Part shown: positions 8,374 to 17,202 of the stretch, one piece after another
Numbering within the stretch: the first letter of the stretch is position 1
Layout of the letters: every line of letters starts with the position of its first letter
Assembly (NCBI GenBank): GCA_945917765.1
Contig: CAMEHU010000001.1
Location: forward strand, 31,785 to 95,784
From: an uncultured Lachnospiraceae bacterium
GTDB lineage: Bacteria; Bacillota; Clostridia; TANB77; CAG-508
Direction of reading: 5' to 3'
Length of the DNA stretch: 64,000 nt
Program-made: the position numbers and the translations under genes
Notes under the pieces: generated by a model
Seen by the model: the letters and a program-made list of their open reading frames with translations, nothing else
Databases searched by the model: none
Told to the model about the DNA's origin: nothing

Positions 8374-9057
8374 TTATCTTCTTCCTGGCATCATTCCAAT
8401 GATTCTTCCTGCGAAATCTCCAAAGTTTTGTGTTTGAATTACAACTCTACCTGGTCCAACTAATTTTGTTAAGAATAATCCTTCTCCACCTAAGAATATA
8501 TTACCTAAACCTTTTACAGTTTCAATTTGATAAGATACTTTTGGCTCAAAACCTACTACATTTCCTGTATCAACTTTTAATACTTCTCCTGGTTGTAAAT
8601 CTCTAACAATTGCATCACCATCAACTTCTAAGAAAATCATTCCATTTCCTTTTGCATGTTGTAATATGAATCCTTCTCCTCCAAATAATCCTGCTGTAAA
8701 TCTTTTTGTAAATTTAACATTTAATTCAACACTTGGTTGTGCTGCTAAAAATGCTCCTTTTTGAATAATAAATCCTTCAGGTAATTCAGCTAAATTAATA
8801 GGCATTACTGCACCTGGAACTGTTGTAGCAAATGCAACTTTAGCTTCATCTTTTTCAGCTGTATATGTTGACATAAATATTGATTCACCTGCGAACATTC
8901 TTCCCAAACTTTTCATTACTCCGCCTTTAGCATTAGTTGTCATTTTAATTCCTTCTGTTTGCCAAGCCATTCCGCCTCTTTGGGTATACATTGATTCTCC
9001 AGCATTTAATGTTACTTCAACTGCTGGAACTGTATTTCCAACTACTTCATATTTCAT
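8374..9057 (-). CDS. AIM24 family protein (TIGR00266)
   Basis: A 227-residue protein of the AIM24/TIGR00266 family, predicted to form a trilobed all-beta barrel. Typical features are an N-terminal VEVTLNAGESMYTQRGGMAW, repeated Gly-rich turns (GLFGGEGFILQ, IFLGGEGLFL) and the final VVIQTQNFGDFAGRI segment. The molecular role of bacterial AIM24 proteins is not established. The start has a strong GGAGG site and a promoter about 35 bp upstream. Monocistronic. No membrane segment. Confidence 0.9.
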   Translation of the reverse strand: MKYEVVGNTVPAVEVTLNAGESMYTQRGGMAWQTEGIKMTTNAKGGVMKSLGRMFAGESIFMSTYTAEKDEAKVAFATTVPGAVMPINLAELPEGFIIQKGAFLAAQPSVELNVKFTKRFTAGLFGGEGFILQHAKGNGMIFLEVDGDAIVRDLQPGEVLKVDTGNVVGFEPKVSYQIETVKGLGNIFLGGEGLFLTKLVGPGRVVIQTQNFGDFAGRIIGMMPGRR

Positions 9058-9088
9058 AAAAAAATCCTCCTTTGTATTTTATGAAATA

Positions 9089-9117
9089 ATTATATATTAA
9101 GTTATTTTTTTTAGCAA
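9089..9117 (-). promoter_or_regulatory. Sigma-A promoter of the AIM24 gene
   Basis: Minus strand TTGCTA, 17-bp spacer, TATAAT. Confidence 0.6.
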
Positions 9118-9195
9118 GTAAATTTTTTTTAATCTACTTGCTAAAAATTCTTTTTATTTATTAATAATATCTATAATCCTAAATCAATTATACTA

Positions 9196-11061
9196 TTAAT
9201 TATTTTTTACTAATATATCTAAAATCTCAATTTCTTGATTCATATCATCATCGCCAATATCTTTAATTTCATTTTTCATATATTCTTTAAATTTAACTAA
9301 AGTATCAACATATTCTTCACTAACACTAAGTTTTTGAGATGTTCTTTCATTTTGTCCTAAAACGCTACGAACATCTTCAGTATCATTATATGGATAATCT
9401 ACAATTCCAGTTTCACTTGTAACTAACAATTTACTTTTATCAGCTTTTACTATAACATCTAATTCATTTTCAATGCAATTCATTCTTTCGTATAATATCC
9501 AATCTTTCATTAAATTAGCATATCTTGTTAAAACAATTGCTTTTCTAATTCCTGTATTATCATAACCTTCTTCAATATCTCCAAAAGTTACTTTTTGCTC
9601 GTTTGTATGATTATTTCCATTTACATCTTTATATGAAACAACTATATTAGTTTTTTGAGAACTTATTTTATCATATTGAGTTGTATATGATAAAGGTTTT
9701 AATTTTAATAAAATAACTCCGCCTTTTACTTCACCTTCTGAATTACTGCTTGATGGAAATAATGTATTAACCTTCATAATTGTTCCTGTTGATTTATCTT
9801 TAGTATCTGTTCCATAAACACCTGCAATTTCAAATTCATTTGAATCAAGTTTTAATTCTAAATCAAATACTAAAGGTGTAACCATATAATCAAATTCTTT
9901 ACCCATTATTTTCTTAAATTCTTCTGAACTGTGTACTGAATAGTAATTAGCACCTTTTACATCAGATAAACATTCAATAACTTCTGTATTAAAGTCAACA
10001 CCTACTCCAACAAATGATGTATAAATTCCATTTTTAGCGTTATCTTTCACATATTTTGTTAAACCATCTTTAGATGTTTCTCCTAAATTTGGCATAGCAT
10101 CTGTTATTACAATAATTCTATTTTCATATTCTTCATTATTAAGCATTTCATCTGTAAATAATTCTGTTCCTTTTGTATACCCTGCTTCAAAATTTGTTCC
10201 ACCTTGTGGCTCAATTTCTAAAATATGTTCTTTTATTTTATCAACATCTGTTTCACTTATTAAATTTACAGGCTTTGCTAAATATGAAGAATCATCAAAT
10301 AATACAATTCCTAATCTATCATCTGGATTTAATTGGTCAATTAAACAGTTTAATGATTCATTTGCAATAACCATTTTACTTCTGCTATCATCTTTATTAC
10401 CTTCTTCTAATGAATTTCTTCTATCATAATAATAATCTCTAAAGCTTGATGACATAGAACCTGAAATATCCATTACAACAACAAGATTTAATTTTTTTCT
10501 TTTAAAATCACTTTGTTTTATATTTGAATTTAATCCAACTGTCATATAAAATTCTTGTTGTCCTGAGATTGGATCTTTTGAAATTGCTTTTGAATATGTT
10601 GGATAAAACATTTCATTAGACTTAATTTCATTGTTATTATTTCCTGTGTTAAAATAATAATCATAAAAAAGTCCATTATATGTTATATCTGTTGAAATTG
10701 GTAAATAATTATTTTTTATATTTTCTCTAAAATTATTTATATTCTTTGCACCACCAACAGAAAATCCTATATTTGCTTCATTTAAGTTCGCAGCCGCATC
10801 TGTTGAAACAAAACTTCCACTATTAATTGATTTGGCGCTTCCCTCTATCCTATCATATTTATCTGGTGTATATTCCCAATCATCAAATAATCCTTGCTTA
10901 CTATAATTAGAATCTCCAATACCAACAACACTTTTAGCATTCTTAAATATTTTTTCAAATCCTTCCCTATTGAAAATCCACAATGCTCCTAGACTTCCAC
11001 CTAAAATACTTAGTATAATAATAATTACTACTATACTTAAAATAACTTTTTTATTTTTCAT
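9196..11061 (-). CDS. Membrane-anchored von Willebrand factor A domain protein
   Basis: A 621-residue protein with one N-terminal membrane anchor (about 6-29) and an extracellular VWA domain at about 190-370. The metal-ion site is complete: DISGS (198-202), Thr in GGTNFEAG (about 289) and Asp in VITDAMPNLG (about 321). The region before it (about 50-180) and the C-terminal 240 residues are beta/helical and unassigned; overall organisation resembles YfbK/CaCl-channel-like VWA proteins. It follows the ECF sigma gene by about 120 bp in the same orientation, as in ECF-VWA pairs of Firmicutes, so it may be a target or partner of that regulator. Ligand unknown. Confidence 0.85.
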   Translation of the reverse strand: MKNKKVILSIVVIIIILSILGGSLGALWIFNREGFEKIFKNAKSVVGIGDSNYSKQGLFDDWEYTPDKYDRIEGSAKSINSGSFVSTDAAANLNEANIGFSVGGAKNINNFRENIKNNYLPISTDITYNGLFYDYYFNTGNNNNEIKSNEMFYPTYSKAISKDPISGQQEFYMTVGLNSNIKQSDFKRKKLNLVVVMDISGSMSSSFRDYYYDRRNSLEEGNKDDSRSKMVIANESLNCLIDQLNPDDRLGIVLFDDSSYLAKPVNLISETDVDKIKEHILEIEPQGGTNFEAGYTKGTELFTDEMLNNEEYENRIIVITDAMPNLGETSKDGLTKYVKDNAKNGIYTSFVGVGVDFNTEVIECLSDVKGANYYSVHSSEEFKKIMGKEFDYMVTPLVFDLELKLDSNEFEIAGVYGTDTKDKSTGTIMKVNTLFPSSSNSEGEVKGGVILLKLKPLSYTTQYDKISSQKTNIVVSYKDVNGNNHTNEQKVTFGDIEEGYDNTGIRKAIVLTRYANLMKDWILYERMNCIENELDVIVKADKSKLLVTSETGIVDYPYNDTEDVRSVLGQNERTSQKLSVSEEYVDTLVKFKEYMKNEIKDIGDDDMNQEIEILDILVKNN

Positions 11062-11178
11062 TTTTATTCCTCCTTAGCATTTTTTATTTTAAACATCCTT
11101 TGAAATTGTTTTTTGCTTATTTTTCAAATAAATTTCTAGTGTGTTTTTTTCAATGCTATTATTTAGATGATTTTTTTC

Positions 11179-12165
11179 TCAACTTTTGTTGGTAAATTTT
11201 GAAAAAATTAAAAAAGTTATAAAAAGTACAATTCCAATAACAGAAAATACAGCTTGGAAGCCATTTATTTTACTGTATTTTTCACTATTTGATACATCCA
11301 CAGAAGTTATTTCTTTTGTTGATTCAGTATTTGTATTTTCTTTACTTTCTTTATTAATATTTTCTTGCGAGTTTTCTTGATTATCAATTATATTGCTAAT
11401 CTCATTATTACTCTTCTCTTCATTTATCACAATACTACTATTTTCAGACTGACTTTCCTTTTTTTCTTCAGAAGGAGCTTCATTTGCTTTATCACTTTGA
11501 TTATTAGTTTCTGCATTTTCAGACATATTACCTTTTCCATCAAGTTCATTATCATGTGCCATATTTGTATAATTTTTCTTTTTCCAAAAATCTCCATTTG
11601 CACAAACAATAATAAAAGCCATAACTGCTCCGACCAAGCTTCCAATAGAAATTTTTAAACTATTAATTGCATTATAATATTTCCATTGCACAGTTCCTAT
11701 AGGAATATTCATAATTTGCGAAATCTTTTTAAATGTAAAATTTGAAAGAACTTTAAGAGATACAATCATCTTTTCATCTTCTTTTAAACCACTAATCAAT
11801 TTATTATAATATTCTCTATCAACAATAATATCAATTTCATTTGAATTATTAGGCATTTCAAAGATTTCGTCTATGCTAATGTTAGGTTTAGACTTTCTAA
11901 TAAATAAAAAACACTCATTTTTACAAACTGTATATAACCAACTCGCCTCATTTTCACTAGGTAATTTATTTACATCTAATCTGTAAATTTTTGTAAATAT
12001 TTCATGTGTTATATCTTCAGCATCTGCCTTGTTTTTTATAATTGAAAAAACAATTCCATACACTAAACTATAATATTTTTCATATAAAATATTGTATGCA
12101 TTTTGATTTTTGTTTTTTAAACTATTGAATAATTCATGTAATTCTTTTTTATTTAATTTACTCAT
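11179..12165 (-). CDS. ECF-type sigma-70 factor with C-terminal membrane segments
   Basis: The N-terminal 170 residues form an ECF sigma factor. Region 2 includes YSLVYGIVFSIIKNKADAED and ITHEIFTKIYR (about 33-63), and region 4 includes FTFKKISQIMNIPIGTVQWKY (about 144-164). Unlike normal ECF factors it continues with a hydrophobic segment (about 175-190), a roughly 110-residue Asn/Glu/Ser/Lys-rich linker and a second membrane helix (about 302-324). This amounts to a sigma factor fused to its own membrane tether, perhaps replacing a separate anti-sigma factor. ATG 12165 is preferred because GGAGG lies 8 bp before it. A VWA-protein gene is next in the likely operon. The topology is inferred from hydrophobicity. 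Confidence 0.85.
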   Translation of the reverse strand: MSKLNKKELHELFNSLKNKNQNAYNILYEKYYSLVYGIVFSIIKNKADAEDITHEIFTKIYRLDVNKLPSENEASWLYTVCKNECFLFIRKSKPNISIDEIFEMPNNSNEIDIIVDREYYNKLISGLKEDEKMIVSLKVLSNFTFKKISQIMNIPIGTVQWKYYNAINSLKISIGSLVGAVMAFIIVCANGDFWKKKNYTNMAHDNELDGKGNMSENAETNNQSDKANEAPSEEKKESQSENSSIVINEEKSNNEISNIIDNQENSQENINKESKENTNTESTKEITSVDVSNSEKYSKINGFQAVFSVIGIVLFITFLIFSKFTNKS

Positions 12166-12241
12166 CAATTACACCTCCTAATTTATTACAAATAATTTAT
12201 ACTATTTTTCTATTCTTTAAATTTATATTTATTAAGTCACA

Positions 12242-12868
12242 CTAAATTTTGTTTTTACATAATTCACTAACTGGACACTCATTACATTTTGGATTACGTG
12301 CATTACAAATTTTTCTCCCATGCCAAACTAATAAATGATTTGCATCATAATAAAATTCTTTTGGAATAACTTTTAATAAATCTTGTTCAATTTTTTCTGG
12401 GTCTGTATTTTTTGATAATCCTAATCTATTTGAAATTCTTTTAGCATGTGTATCTACCGCTATTCCTTGTGGTGAATTAAAAGCCTCTAGCATAACAACA
12501 TTTGCACTTTTTCTCCCAACTCCAGGTAATTTCATAAGTTCTTCCATAGTTTTAGGAACTTCTCCGTTAAATTCTTTTAAAATCATTTCTGCAGTTAATT
12601 TAATGTTTTTCGCTTTATTTTTATAAAAACCACATGGATGAATTATTTTTTCTAACTCTGATAATTCCATTTTGCAAATAGCTTCAGGTGTTCCATATTT
12701 TTCAAATAACTTAGGTGTTGTTTTATTTACTCTTTCATCTGTGCATTGTGCTGATAACATTACTGCAACTACCATTTGAAATGGTGTTTGAAAATCTAAG
12801 CTACATGTTGCATCAGGATAATATTGTTTTAATGTTTTTATTATATTTATTGCGTCTGATTTTTTCAT
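12242..12868 (-). CDS. nth: Endonuclease III (DNA glycosylase/AP lyase)
   Basis: Removes oxidised pyrimidines in base excision repair. At 208 residues it has the helix-hairpin-helix LPGVGRKSANVV with catalytic Lys120, the catalytic Asp139 in AVDTHAKR, and the C-terminal 4Fe-4S cluster Cys188-x6-Cys195-x2-Cys198-x5-Cys204. All active-site and cluster residues are present. It has its own promoter and lies between the ECF sigma gene and a foreign-looking cassette. Confidence 0.97.
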   Translation of the reverse strand: MKKSDAINIIKTLKQYYPDATCSLDFQTPFQMVVAVMLSAQCTDERVNKTTPKLFEKYGTPEAICKMELSELEKIIHPCGFYKNKAKNIKLTAEMILKEFNGEVPKTMEELMKLPGVGRKSANVVMLEAFNSPQGIAVDTHAKRISNRLGLSKNTDPEKIEQDLLKVIPKEFYYDANHLLVWHGRKICNARNPKCNECPVSELCKNKI

Positions 12869-12904
12869 TTTTATGTGCTCCTTGATTGTTTAATAATTAT
12901 TTAT

Positions 12905-12932
12905 ATTATACCAGATAAACATAATTTTTCAA
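12905..12932 (-). promoter_or_regulatory. Sigma-A promoter of nth
   Basis: Minus strand TTGAAA, 16-bp spacer, TATAAT, about 40 bp before the nth start. Confidence 0.7.
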
Positions 12933-12982
12933 TATATTAATTCCACATAATAAATGTATAGTTTTTTTCTAAATTCATTATA

Positions 12983-13022
12983 CAAAAAAAAGACAGATTG
13001 AAAAATTCCAATCTGTCTTTTT
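12983..13022 (-). terminator. Strong bidirectional terminator ending the 46-residue cassette
   Basis: Perfect 10-bp stem AGACAGATTG / CAATCTGTCT with an 8-nt loop, flanked by A and T runs on both sides. It follows the stop of the 46-residue gene on the minus strand. Confidence 0.9.
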
Positions 13023-13052
13023 AAAGCGGTGAAATTTCACCCTAGAACCGAG

Positions 13053-13193
13053 CTATCCTATAAAGTAGTATTTACCCAAGGTTCTAATCCATTCTTTCTG
13101 CGTCATTTCTTTAGACTGTTTATAGATCTGTTCCGGATTTTCCTTGAGGATCTTCCGGATTACCTTGTCAACGGTTTCTCTAATAATAGCCAT
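13053..13193 (-). CDS. Small protein (46 aa) in a foreign-looking cassette, unknown function
   Basis: The reading frame starts at ATG 13193 (MAIIRETVDKVIRKILKENP...) and stops at 13053. Predicted to be one amphipathic helix followed by a Trp/Tyr-containing tail ending KYYFIG. Support for reality: a perfect consensus promoter about 38 bp upstream, an AAGGAG site (spacing rather long, about 13 bp) and a strong terminator directly after. Base composition and codon choice (CGG, CTC, ATC codons) are richer in GC than the surrounding genes. No family recognised. It could also be a structured RNA gene with an incidental frame. Confidence 0.6.
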   Translation of the reverse strand: MAIIRETVDKVIRKILKENPEQIYKQSKEMTQKEWIRTLGKYYFIG

Positions 13194-13230
13194 AAATGAT
13201 GTACGCTCCTTCCTGTAATAATGTACTTTC

Positions 13231-13259
13231 ATTATACTTCATTTTTCTCAATTTGTCAA
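13231..13259 (-). promoter_or_regulatory. Perfect consensus sigma-A promoter of the 46-residue gene
   Basis: Minus strand TTGACA, exactly 17 bp, TATAAT. Confidence 0.9.
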
Positions 13260-13354
13260 CCCAATTGTTTTAACGCATTATTTGAATGATGCATAAATTG
13301 TACAAAAAACAGGAGTCTCTCTCTCTGTGCATTAACTAAATAGATAGCGCTTAC

Positions 13355-13948
13355 CTAGATTACAACGACGTTATTACCAGGCTTGATTTTGTAGAAGAAT
13401 TCCTCGAAAAATTTAACTGGGAAAAAACAACTACCGTCTTGAAGCATACTGCCTTCTTTTTTATCGAGTTTAAGAAGCATTAAATTATCAATCTGCTTTA
13501 AAGAACCCGAAATACAAAAAGCATGCTTTTGCAGTACTGACAAATCGTTGAAATAATTCCAAAGAACTCTTTCTGAATACGCTTCTGGCTGATATTTTTC
13601 AACCTCGTTGATTTTTCTAGTTATTACAATTGAATCAGCTATCGACACACCACGGAAAGTGTGCATCAATTCCATATTAATATTTCCTGTAGCAAAGAAA
13701 TTTTGCTGATCTCTTGCTACAAAATCCCTCAATGAAATGAGGTTATATTTTTTCTGGTTACGCAGCTGTTCGCATGCCTGTGCGATTTGTTTTTCATTTA
13801 AGCTTTTGCTTACATCATTAATACTGATATCACGTACGCCTAAGCCATTCATCAGATTCTGTGGTGTTGCAATCATCTTGCTTTCTAACCGCACATATCT
13901 ATTTTCGTTATCAACGCTACTCCTGTCCTTTGATGAAAAAAGACCCAT
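13355..13948 (-). CDS. Hypothetical protein of a foreign-looking cassette
   Basis: A 197-residue soluble protein of mixed alpha/beta character, starting MGLFSSKDRSSVDNENRY and ending in a hydrophobic KPGNNVVVI tail. No membrane helix, nuclease or nucleotide-binding motif is visible, and I do not recognise the family. ATG 13948 has a GGAAAGGAA site. GC content and codon choice differ clearly from neighbours. It follows a 37-residue frame and a strong promoter at 14198-14226 on the minus strand. A weak hairpin plus T6 near 13308-13332 may terminate it. It is probably acquired by transfer. Confidence 0.7.
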   Translation of the reverse strand: MGLFSSKDRSSVDNENRYVRLESKMIATPQNLMNGLGVRDISINDVSKSLNEKQIAQACEQLRNQKKYNLISLRDFVARDQQNFFATGNINMELMHTFRGVSIADSIVITRKINEVEKYQPEAYSERVLWNYFNDLSVLQKHAFCISGSLKQIDNLMLLKLDKKEGSMLQDGSCFFPVKFFEEFFYKIKPGNNVVVI

Positions 13949-14005
13949 TGTTCCTCTTTCCTTTCATAAAATTTGGTTTAACTTCCCAATCTGACCTAAA
14001 GGCTG

Positions 14006-14119
14006 TTAATAAACATCCTTATTGGTGGAAAACCGTCTTCTATGAAGTATTATTCCACATAGATGCGTTAGGTACAAATCCTCTGCGCGCAGGTTGCGTG
14101 CTATGTATTGACTGTACAT
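14006..14119 (-). CDS. Possible short peptide (37 aa) ahead of the hypothetical gene
   Basis: A frame from ATG 14119 (MYSQYIARNLRAEDLYLTHL...) to TAA at 14006, in the transcribed leader between the promoter and the 197-residue gene. A GGAGG motif exists but 16 bp from the ATG, which is too far for good initiation. It could be a leader peptide or an incidental frame. Confidence 0.3.
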   Translation of the reverse strand: MYSQYIARNLRAEDLYLTHLCGIILHRRRFSTNKDVY

Positions 14120-14197
14120 AAATTTGATACCTTTTCCTCCTTTTTGATTGATACCCCACCATGGGGACCTATTGAGATTTTTACCTCAATGAGATGT

Positions 14198-14226
14198 ATT
14201 CTAACATTCTATTTTTATGCTGTCAA
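14198..14226 (-). promoter_or_regulatory. Sigma-A promoter of the foreign-looking cassette
   Basis: Minus strand TTGACA, 17-bp spacer, TAGAAT. It is followed by small hairpins (CCCCATGGTGGGG; ATTGAG/CTCAAT) in the leader. Confidence 0.8.
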
Positions 14227-14341
14227 TATTTTTTTCCATAACTTTTAAAAATTTTTTAATTTATATTTCACAAGTAATATTATATATTCTTGACATGATT
14301 TTTTACTTAATATCAGTAGCTATAATGCCTTAAAAATCAAG

Positions 14342-14371
14342 AAAAAAGGCAATCCCTATTTAGAGATTGCC
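14342..14371 (-). terminator. Minus-strand terminator insulating the cassette from the rplM side
   Basis: GGCAATC / GATTGCC stem followed, on the minus strand only, by T6. No minus-strand gene lies upstream, so it seems to block antisense read-through into the cassette at 13.0-14.2 kb. Confidence 0.6.
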
Positions 14372-14467
14372 AAATAAAAATTAAAACTTAGAAATTTTTT
14401 CTTCAATTTTTATATCATTTTATGTAAATTTCAGCAAGTGATTTATAAAATTTCTCGCCAAAAACCC

Positions 14468-14496
14468 TTGACTTTTACCACATTTTGTTATAAAAT
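14468..14496 (+). promoter_or_regulatory. Sigma-A promoter of rplM-rpsI
   Basis: TTGACT, 17-bp spacer, TAAAAT. The leader of about 105 nt to the rplM start contains CTCCCCGGTGG and could form a ribosomal-protein autoregulatory structure, which I could not confirm. Confidence 0.65.
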
Positions 14497-14608
14497 AGTA
14501 AAGCAATTAAATTGACATATGACTTGAAGGCAAACTTCTCCCCGGTGGTTTCACTTTGAGTTTCATATATAAATAAATTATTTTATGAAATGGAGGGTAA
14601 TTTTTACC

Positions 14609-15043
14609 ATGAATAACACTACATATGTATTAAAAGGAAATGAAATCGAAAGAAAATGGTATATAATTGATGCTGCAAACAAACCATTAGGTAGAGTAGC
14701 AACTGAAGCTGCTAAATTATTAAGAGGAAAACACAAACCAACTTATACACCAAACATGGATGCAGGAGATCATGTAATTATACTTAATGCAAGTGAAGCA
14801 ATTTTCACTGGAAAAAAATTAGATCAAAAAGTTTATAGACATCACTCAGGATATATTGGTGGTATGAAAGAAACTACTGCTAGAGTAATGATGGAAAAAA
14901 ATCCTGAAAAAGCAATGATGTTAGCAATCAAAGGTATGCTTCCTAAAAATTCATTAGGAAGACAAATGATTAAAAAAGTAAGAATTTATGCTGGTAGTGA
15001 ACATGAAAATGCAGCACAAAAACCAGAAATTTGGAATTTCTAA
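14609..15043 (+). CDS. rplM: 50S ribosomal protein L13
   Basis: Large-subunit protein, 144 residues from ATG 14609, preceded by GGAGGG. An in-frame ATG at 14585 would add eight residues (MKWRVIFT) that are not part of L13 and covers the ribosome site itself, so it is rejected. Family signatures include [50 protein letters not shown] and [11 protein letters not shown]. It is followed 26 bp later by rpsI, the usual pair. Confidence 0.98.
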   Translation: MNNTTYVLKGNEIERKWYIIDAANKPLGRVATEAAKLLRGKHKPTYTPNMDAGDHVIILNASEAIFTGKKLDQKVYRHHSGYIGGMKETTARVMMEKNPEKAMMLAIKGMLPKNSLGRQMIKKVRIYAGSEHENAAQKPEIWNF

Positions 15044-15069
15044 TTTATTATTAAGGGAGGAAATAAAAA

Positions 15070-15477
15070 ATGCCTAAAGCAAAATCAGAAAAAATAGTTT
15101 TCTACGGTACAGGAAGAAGAAAAAAATCAATTGCAAGAGTTAGATTAGTTGAAGGAACAGGTGTTATCACAATTAATGGTAGAAATATTGATGAATATTT
15201 CGGTGCTGAAACTTTAAAAGTTATAGTAAGACAACCATTAACAGCAACAGACACTGTTACAAAATATGATGTAATTTGTAAAGTAATCGGTGGAGGATTT
15301 ACAGGTCAAGCTGGAGCTATCCGTCATGGTATTTCAAGAGCTTTATTACAAGCTAATGGTGAATACAGACCAACTTTAAAATCTGCAGGTTTCTTAACAA
15401 GAGATCCTCGTATGAAAGAAAGAAAGAAATATGGTTTAAAGAAAGCAAGACGTGCACCACAATTCTCAAAGAGATAA
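15070..15477 (+). CDS. rpsI: 30S ribosomal protein S9
   Basis: Small-subunit protein of 135 residues. Diagnostic features are [15 protein letters not shown] near the N-terminus, [19 protein letters not shown] in the middle and the conserved C-terminal [11 protein letters not shown] that reaches toward the P-site tRNA. It has an AGGGAGG site and is cotranscribed with rplM, with an intrinsic terminator downstream. Confidence 0.98.
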   Translation: MPKAKSEKIVFYGTGRRKKSIARVRLVEGTGVITINGRNIDEYFGAETLKVIVRQPLTATDTVTKYDVICKVIGGGFTGQAGAIRHGISRALLQANGEYRPTLKSAGFLTRDPRMKERKKYGLKKARRAPQFSKR

Positions 15478-15513
15478 TTACAATACGGTTTTTATGAAAT
15501 CGTTAAAGCATAC

Positions 15514-15556
15514 AGAAATGTTACTTTTGTTAAAGAGAGTAACATTTCTTTTATTT
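15514..15556 (+). terminator. Intrinsic terminator of rplM-rpsI
   Basis: 12-bp stem AGAAATGTTACT / AGTAACATTTCT followed by a T-rich tract. Confidence 0.85.
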
Positions 15557-15859
15557 TCATAAAAAATTTATTCAACATGTGGATCTCAAATATAAAACAT
15601 CCTTATATTTATGTCGAATTATATCAAATTATGTCTAACGATTTTTCTTGCATATTTCCCCTCTTTATACTAAAATACATTTAGAAACTTTTTGTTTCGT
15701 TTTGTAAATATTTTAATCTTTAAATTATATGTTTTTATTTTTATAATTTAATCAACATATTTGAATTCACAATTCAAATATTCTTTTAAGTAGTAAAAAT
15801 TCTAGCTACTATTATCAAATTTTAAAAAAATTTAACTATTAGAAAGAAGATGATGCTTA

Positions 15860-16717
15860 TTGAAATTATTAGACCCTACTATTGACTATGTTTTCAAAAG
15901 GATTTTTGGTTATGCAGGTAATGAGAAAATCACTGCCGGTTTATTAAGTGCTATTTTGGAAGAACCTGTTTATGATGTTAATCTTGATACAAATCCAATT
16001 TTAGAGAAGGACCTTATTGATGATAAGCTTGGAATACTTGATATTAAAGCAAATATTGGTAAACATACTGTTTGTGATATAGAGATGCAAGTTGTTGATA
16101 AGAATAATTTATTGGAAAGACTATTATTTTATTGGAGCAAACTCTATGAAAAAAATGCAAAGACTGGTATGAACTATATTAAATTAAAAAAAACTATTGT
16201 AATAATGTTCGCTGATTTTGAGTTAAAAGATTTTTCTAATATTAATAAATATGTAACTCAATGGAATATTAAAGAGAAAGATTATGTAGATTGCGTATTG
16301 ACAGACCTTATTCAATTATATATAATAGAAATGCCTAAGTTTACTAAATATAGCACAAACACAGTTCTTGATACTTGGGTAAAATTTATTAAAAATCCTG
16401 AGGTGATCAATATGGCAGATGAAAAAAATAATGAATCTCTTAAAGCTGCTAAAAAAGTTTTGGAAGATATTAGTCAAGATGAACATGAAATATATTTAGC
16501 AGAATTGCGTGAAAAATATATTATGGATCAAAAAGCTATTGCGGCTAAAGGCTTTGAAGATGGCGTTCAGGCTGGTATTGAACAGGGCATTGAACAGGGC
16601 ATTGCACAAATAATATCCAATATGCTTAAACAAAATGTTCCTTTAGAAGATATTGCAAAATTTACCAATTTAGATATTAAAAAAATCAGATTAATTATGA
16701 ATAAATCAAATAATTAA
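15860..16717 (+). CDS. Rpn family recombination-promoting nuclease/putative transposase (PD-(D/E)XK)
   Basis: A 285-residue protein starting at TTG 15860 after AGAAAGAAG. The N-terminus LLDPTIDYVFKRIFG and the core LDIKANIGKHTVCDIEMQ (D...ExQ) are typical of the PD-(D/E)XK 'Rpn/TIGR01784' group. E. coli RpnA is known to cut DNA and to stimulate RecA-independent recombination; the natural role of the family is unsettled, with phage defence also proposed. The C-terminus has a short tandem repeat (AGIEQGIEQGIAQ), also common in the family and a site of length variation. It stands alone, next to a foreign gene remnant at 16.9-17.2 kb. About 380 bp before it hold only the rpsI terminator and AT-rich sequence. 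Confidence 0.9.
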   Translation: MKLLDPTIDYVFKRIFGYAGNEKITAGLLSAILEEPVYDVNLDTNPILEKDLIDDKLGILDIKANIGKHTVCDIEMQVVDKNNLLERLLFYWSKLYEKNAKTGMNYIKLKKTIVIMFADFELKDFSNINKYVTQWNIKEKDYVDCVLTDLIQLYIIEMPKFTKYSTNTVLDTWVKFIKNPEVINMADEKNNESLKAAKKVLEDISQDEHEIYLAELREKYIMDQKAIAAKGFEDGVQAGIEQGIEQGIAQIISNMLKQNVPLEDIAKFTNLDIKKIRLIMNKSNN

Positions 16718-16757
16718 TTTATTTAAACGGATTACAAAGATTTTTATATTTACAAAA

Positions 16758-16803
16758 AATAGTAGGGTTGATTACGCTATTTTATCAACTCTGCTATTAT
16801 TTT
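16758..16803 (+). terminator. Likely terminator downstream of the Rpn gene
   Basis: Imperfect inverted repeat AATAGTAGGGTTGAT / ATCAACTCTGCTATT with a short loop, followed by ATTATTTT. Confidence 0.55.
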
Positions 16804-16876
16804 AAACATTTTATTATAATACAATTTGTTTCCAATTAAAACTCATTTAGGACTATTTAAGTGTATATTATAATAA

Positions 16877-17180
16877 CTATACAATATACAAAAGCTTCCT
16901 GTTATTACCATCGGTATTGGAGAGGTTTCTAAGCTCAAGGATCTTCCCAAAACAATATGTCATAATGACAAAGGCGAAGTTGTTATTGCAACCAAAGAAG
17001 CTCCTGATGGATGCATTTACGATCAGTCTCGTATAGCTGTGGTTCGTGTAATTGGTGGCAAAGTCCTTATAAATGGCTTATATGACATCTATGCTCCAGA
17101 CCCAAGCAAAATCGAGAAATTACTCAGTAATAATCCATTCGAGCTTCTTGGTGAACCCGGAATGCCCGGAAATCTGTACA
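16877..17180 (+). pseudogene. 5'-truncated remnant of a foreign-looking gene
   Basis: An open frame without any start codon at its head reads ...LPVITIGIGEVSKLKDLP..., ...IYDQSRIAVVRVIGG... and ...NNPFELLGEPGMPGNLY, then runs into low-complexity pyrimidine repeats. Codon use (CTC, GGC, CGT, CCC) is unlike the AT-rich neighbours and like the segments at 13.0-14.2 and 26.5-26.9 kb. An internal GTG at 17039 has no ribosome site. I do not recognise the family. It looks like the debris of an insertion or recombination next to the Rpn nuclease gene. Confidence 0.55.
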
Positions 17181-17202
17181 CGCCACTTTTTTTATATTAT
17201 CA

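Noticed and set aside
13861..14121. Plus-strand open frame of about 86 codons antisense to the foreign cassette
   Set aside because: It has no ribosome site or promoter on the plus strand, while the minus strand has a consensus promoter and a better frame.
14281..14335. TTGACA and TATAAT near 14.3 kb on the plus strand as a second promoter
   Set aside because: The spacing is 25 bp, too long for sigma-A, and no other hexamer pair fits.
14497..14608. L13-type autoregulatory leader before rplM
   Set aside because: The leader is long enough and has a GC-rich CTCCCCGGTGG block, but I could not derive a convincing match to the known L13 leader fold, so it is not listed as an RNA.
14585..14608. 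Longer L13 start at ATG 14585
   Set aside because: It would add eight residues not found in L13 and includes the GGAGGG ribosome site in the coding region.
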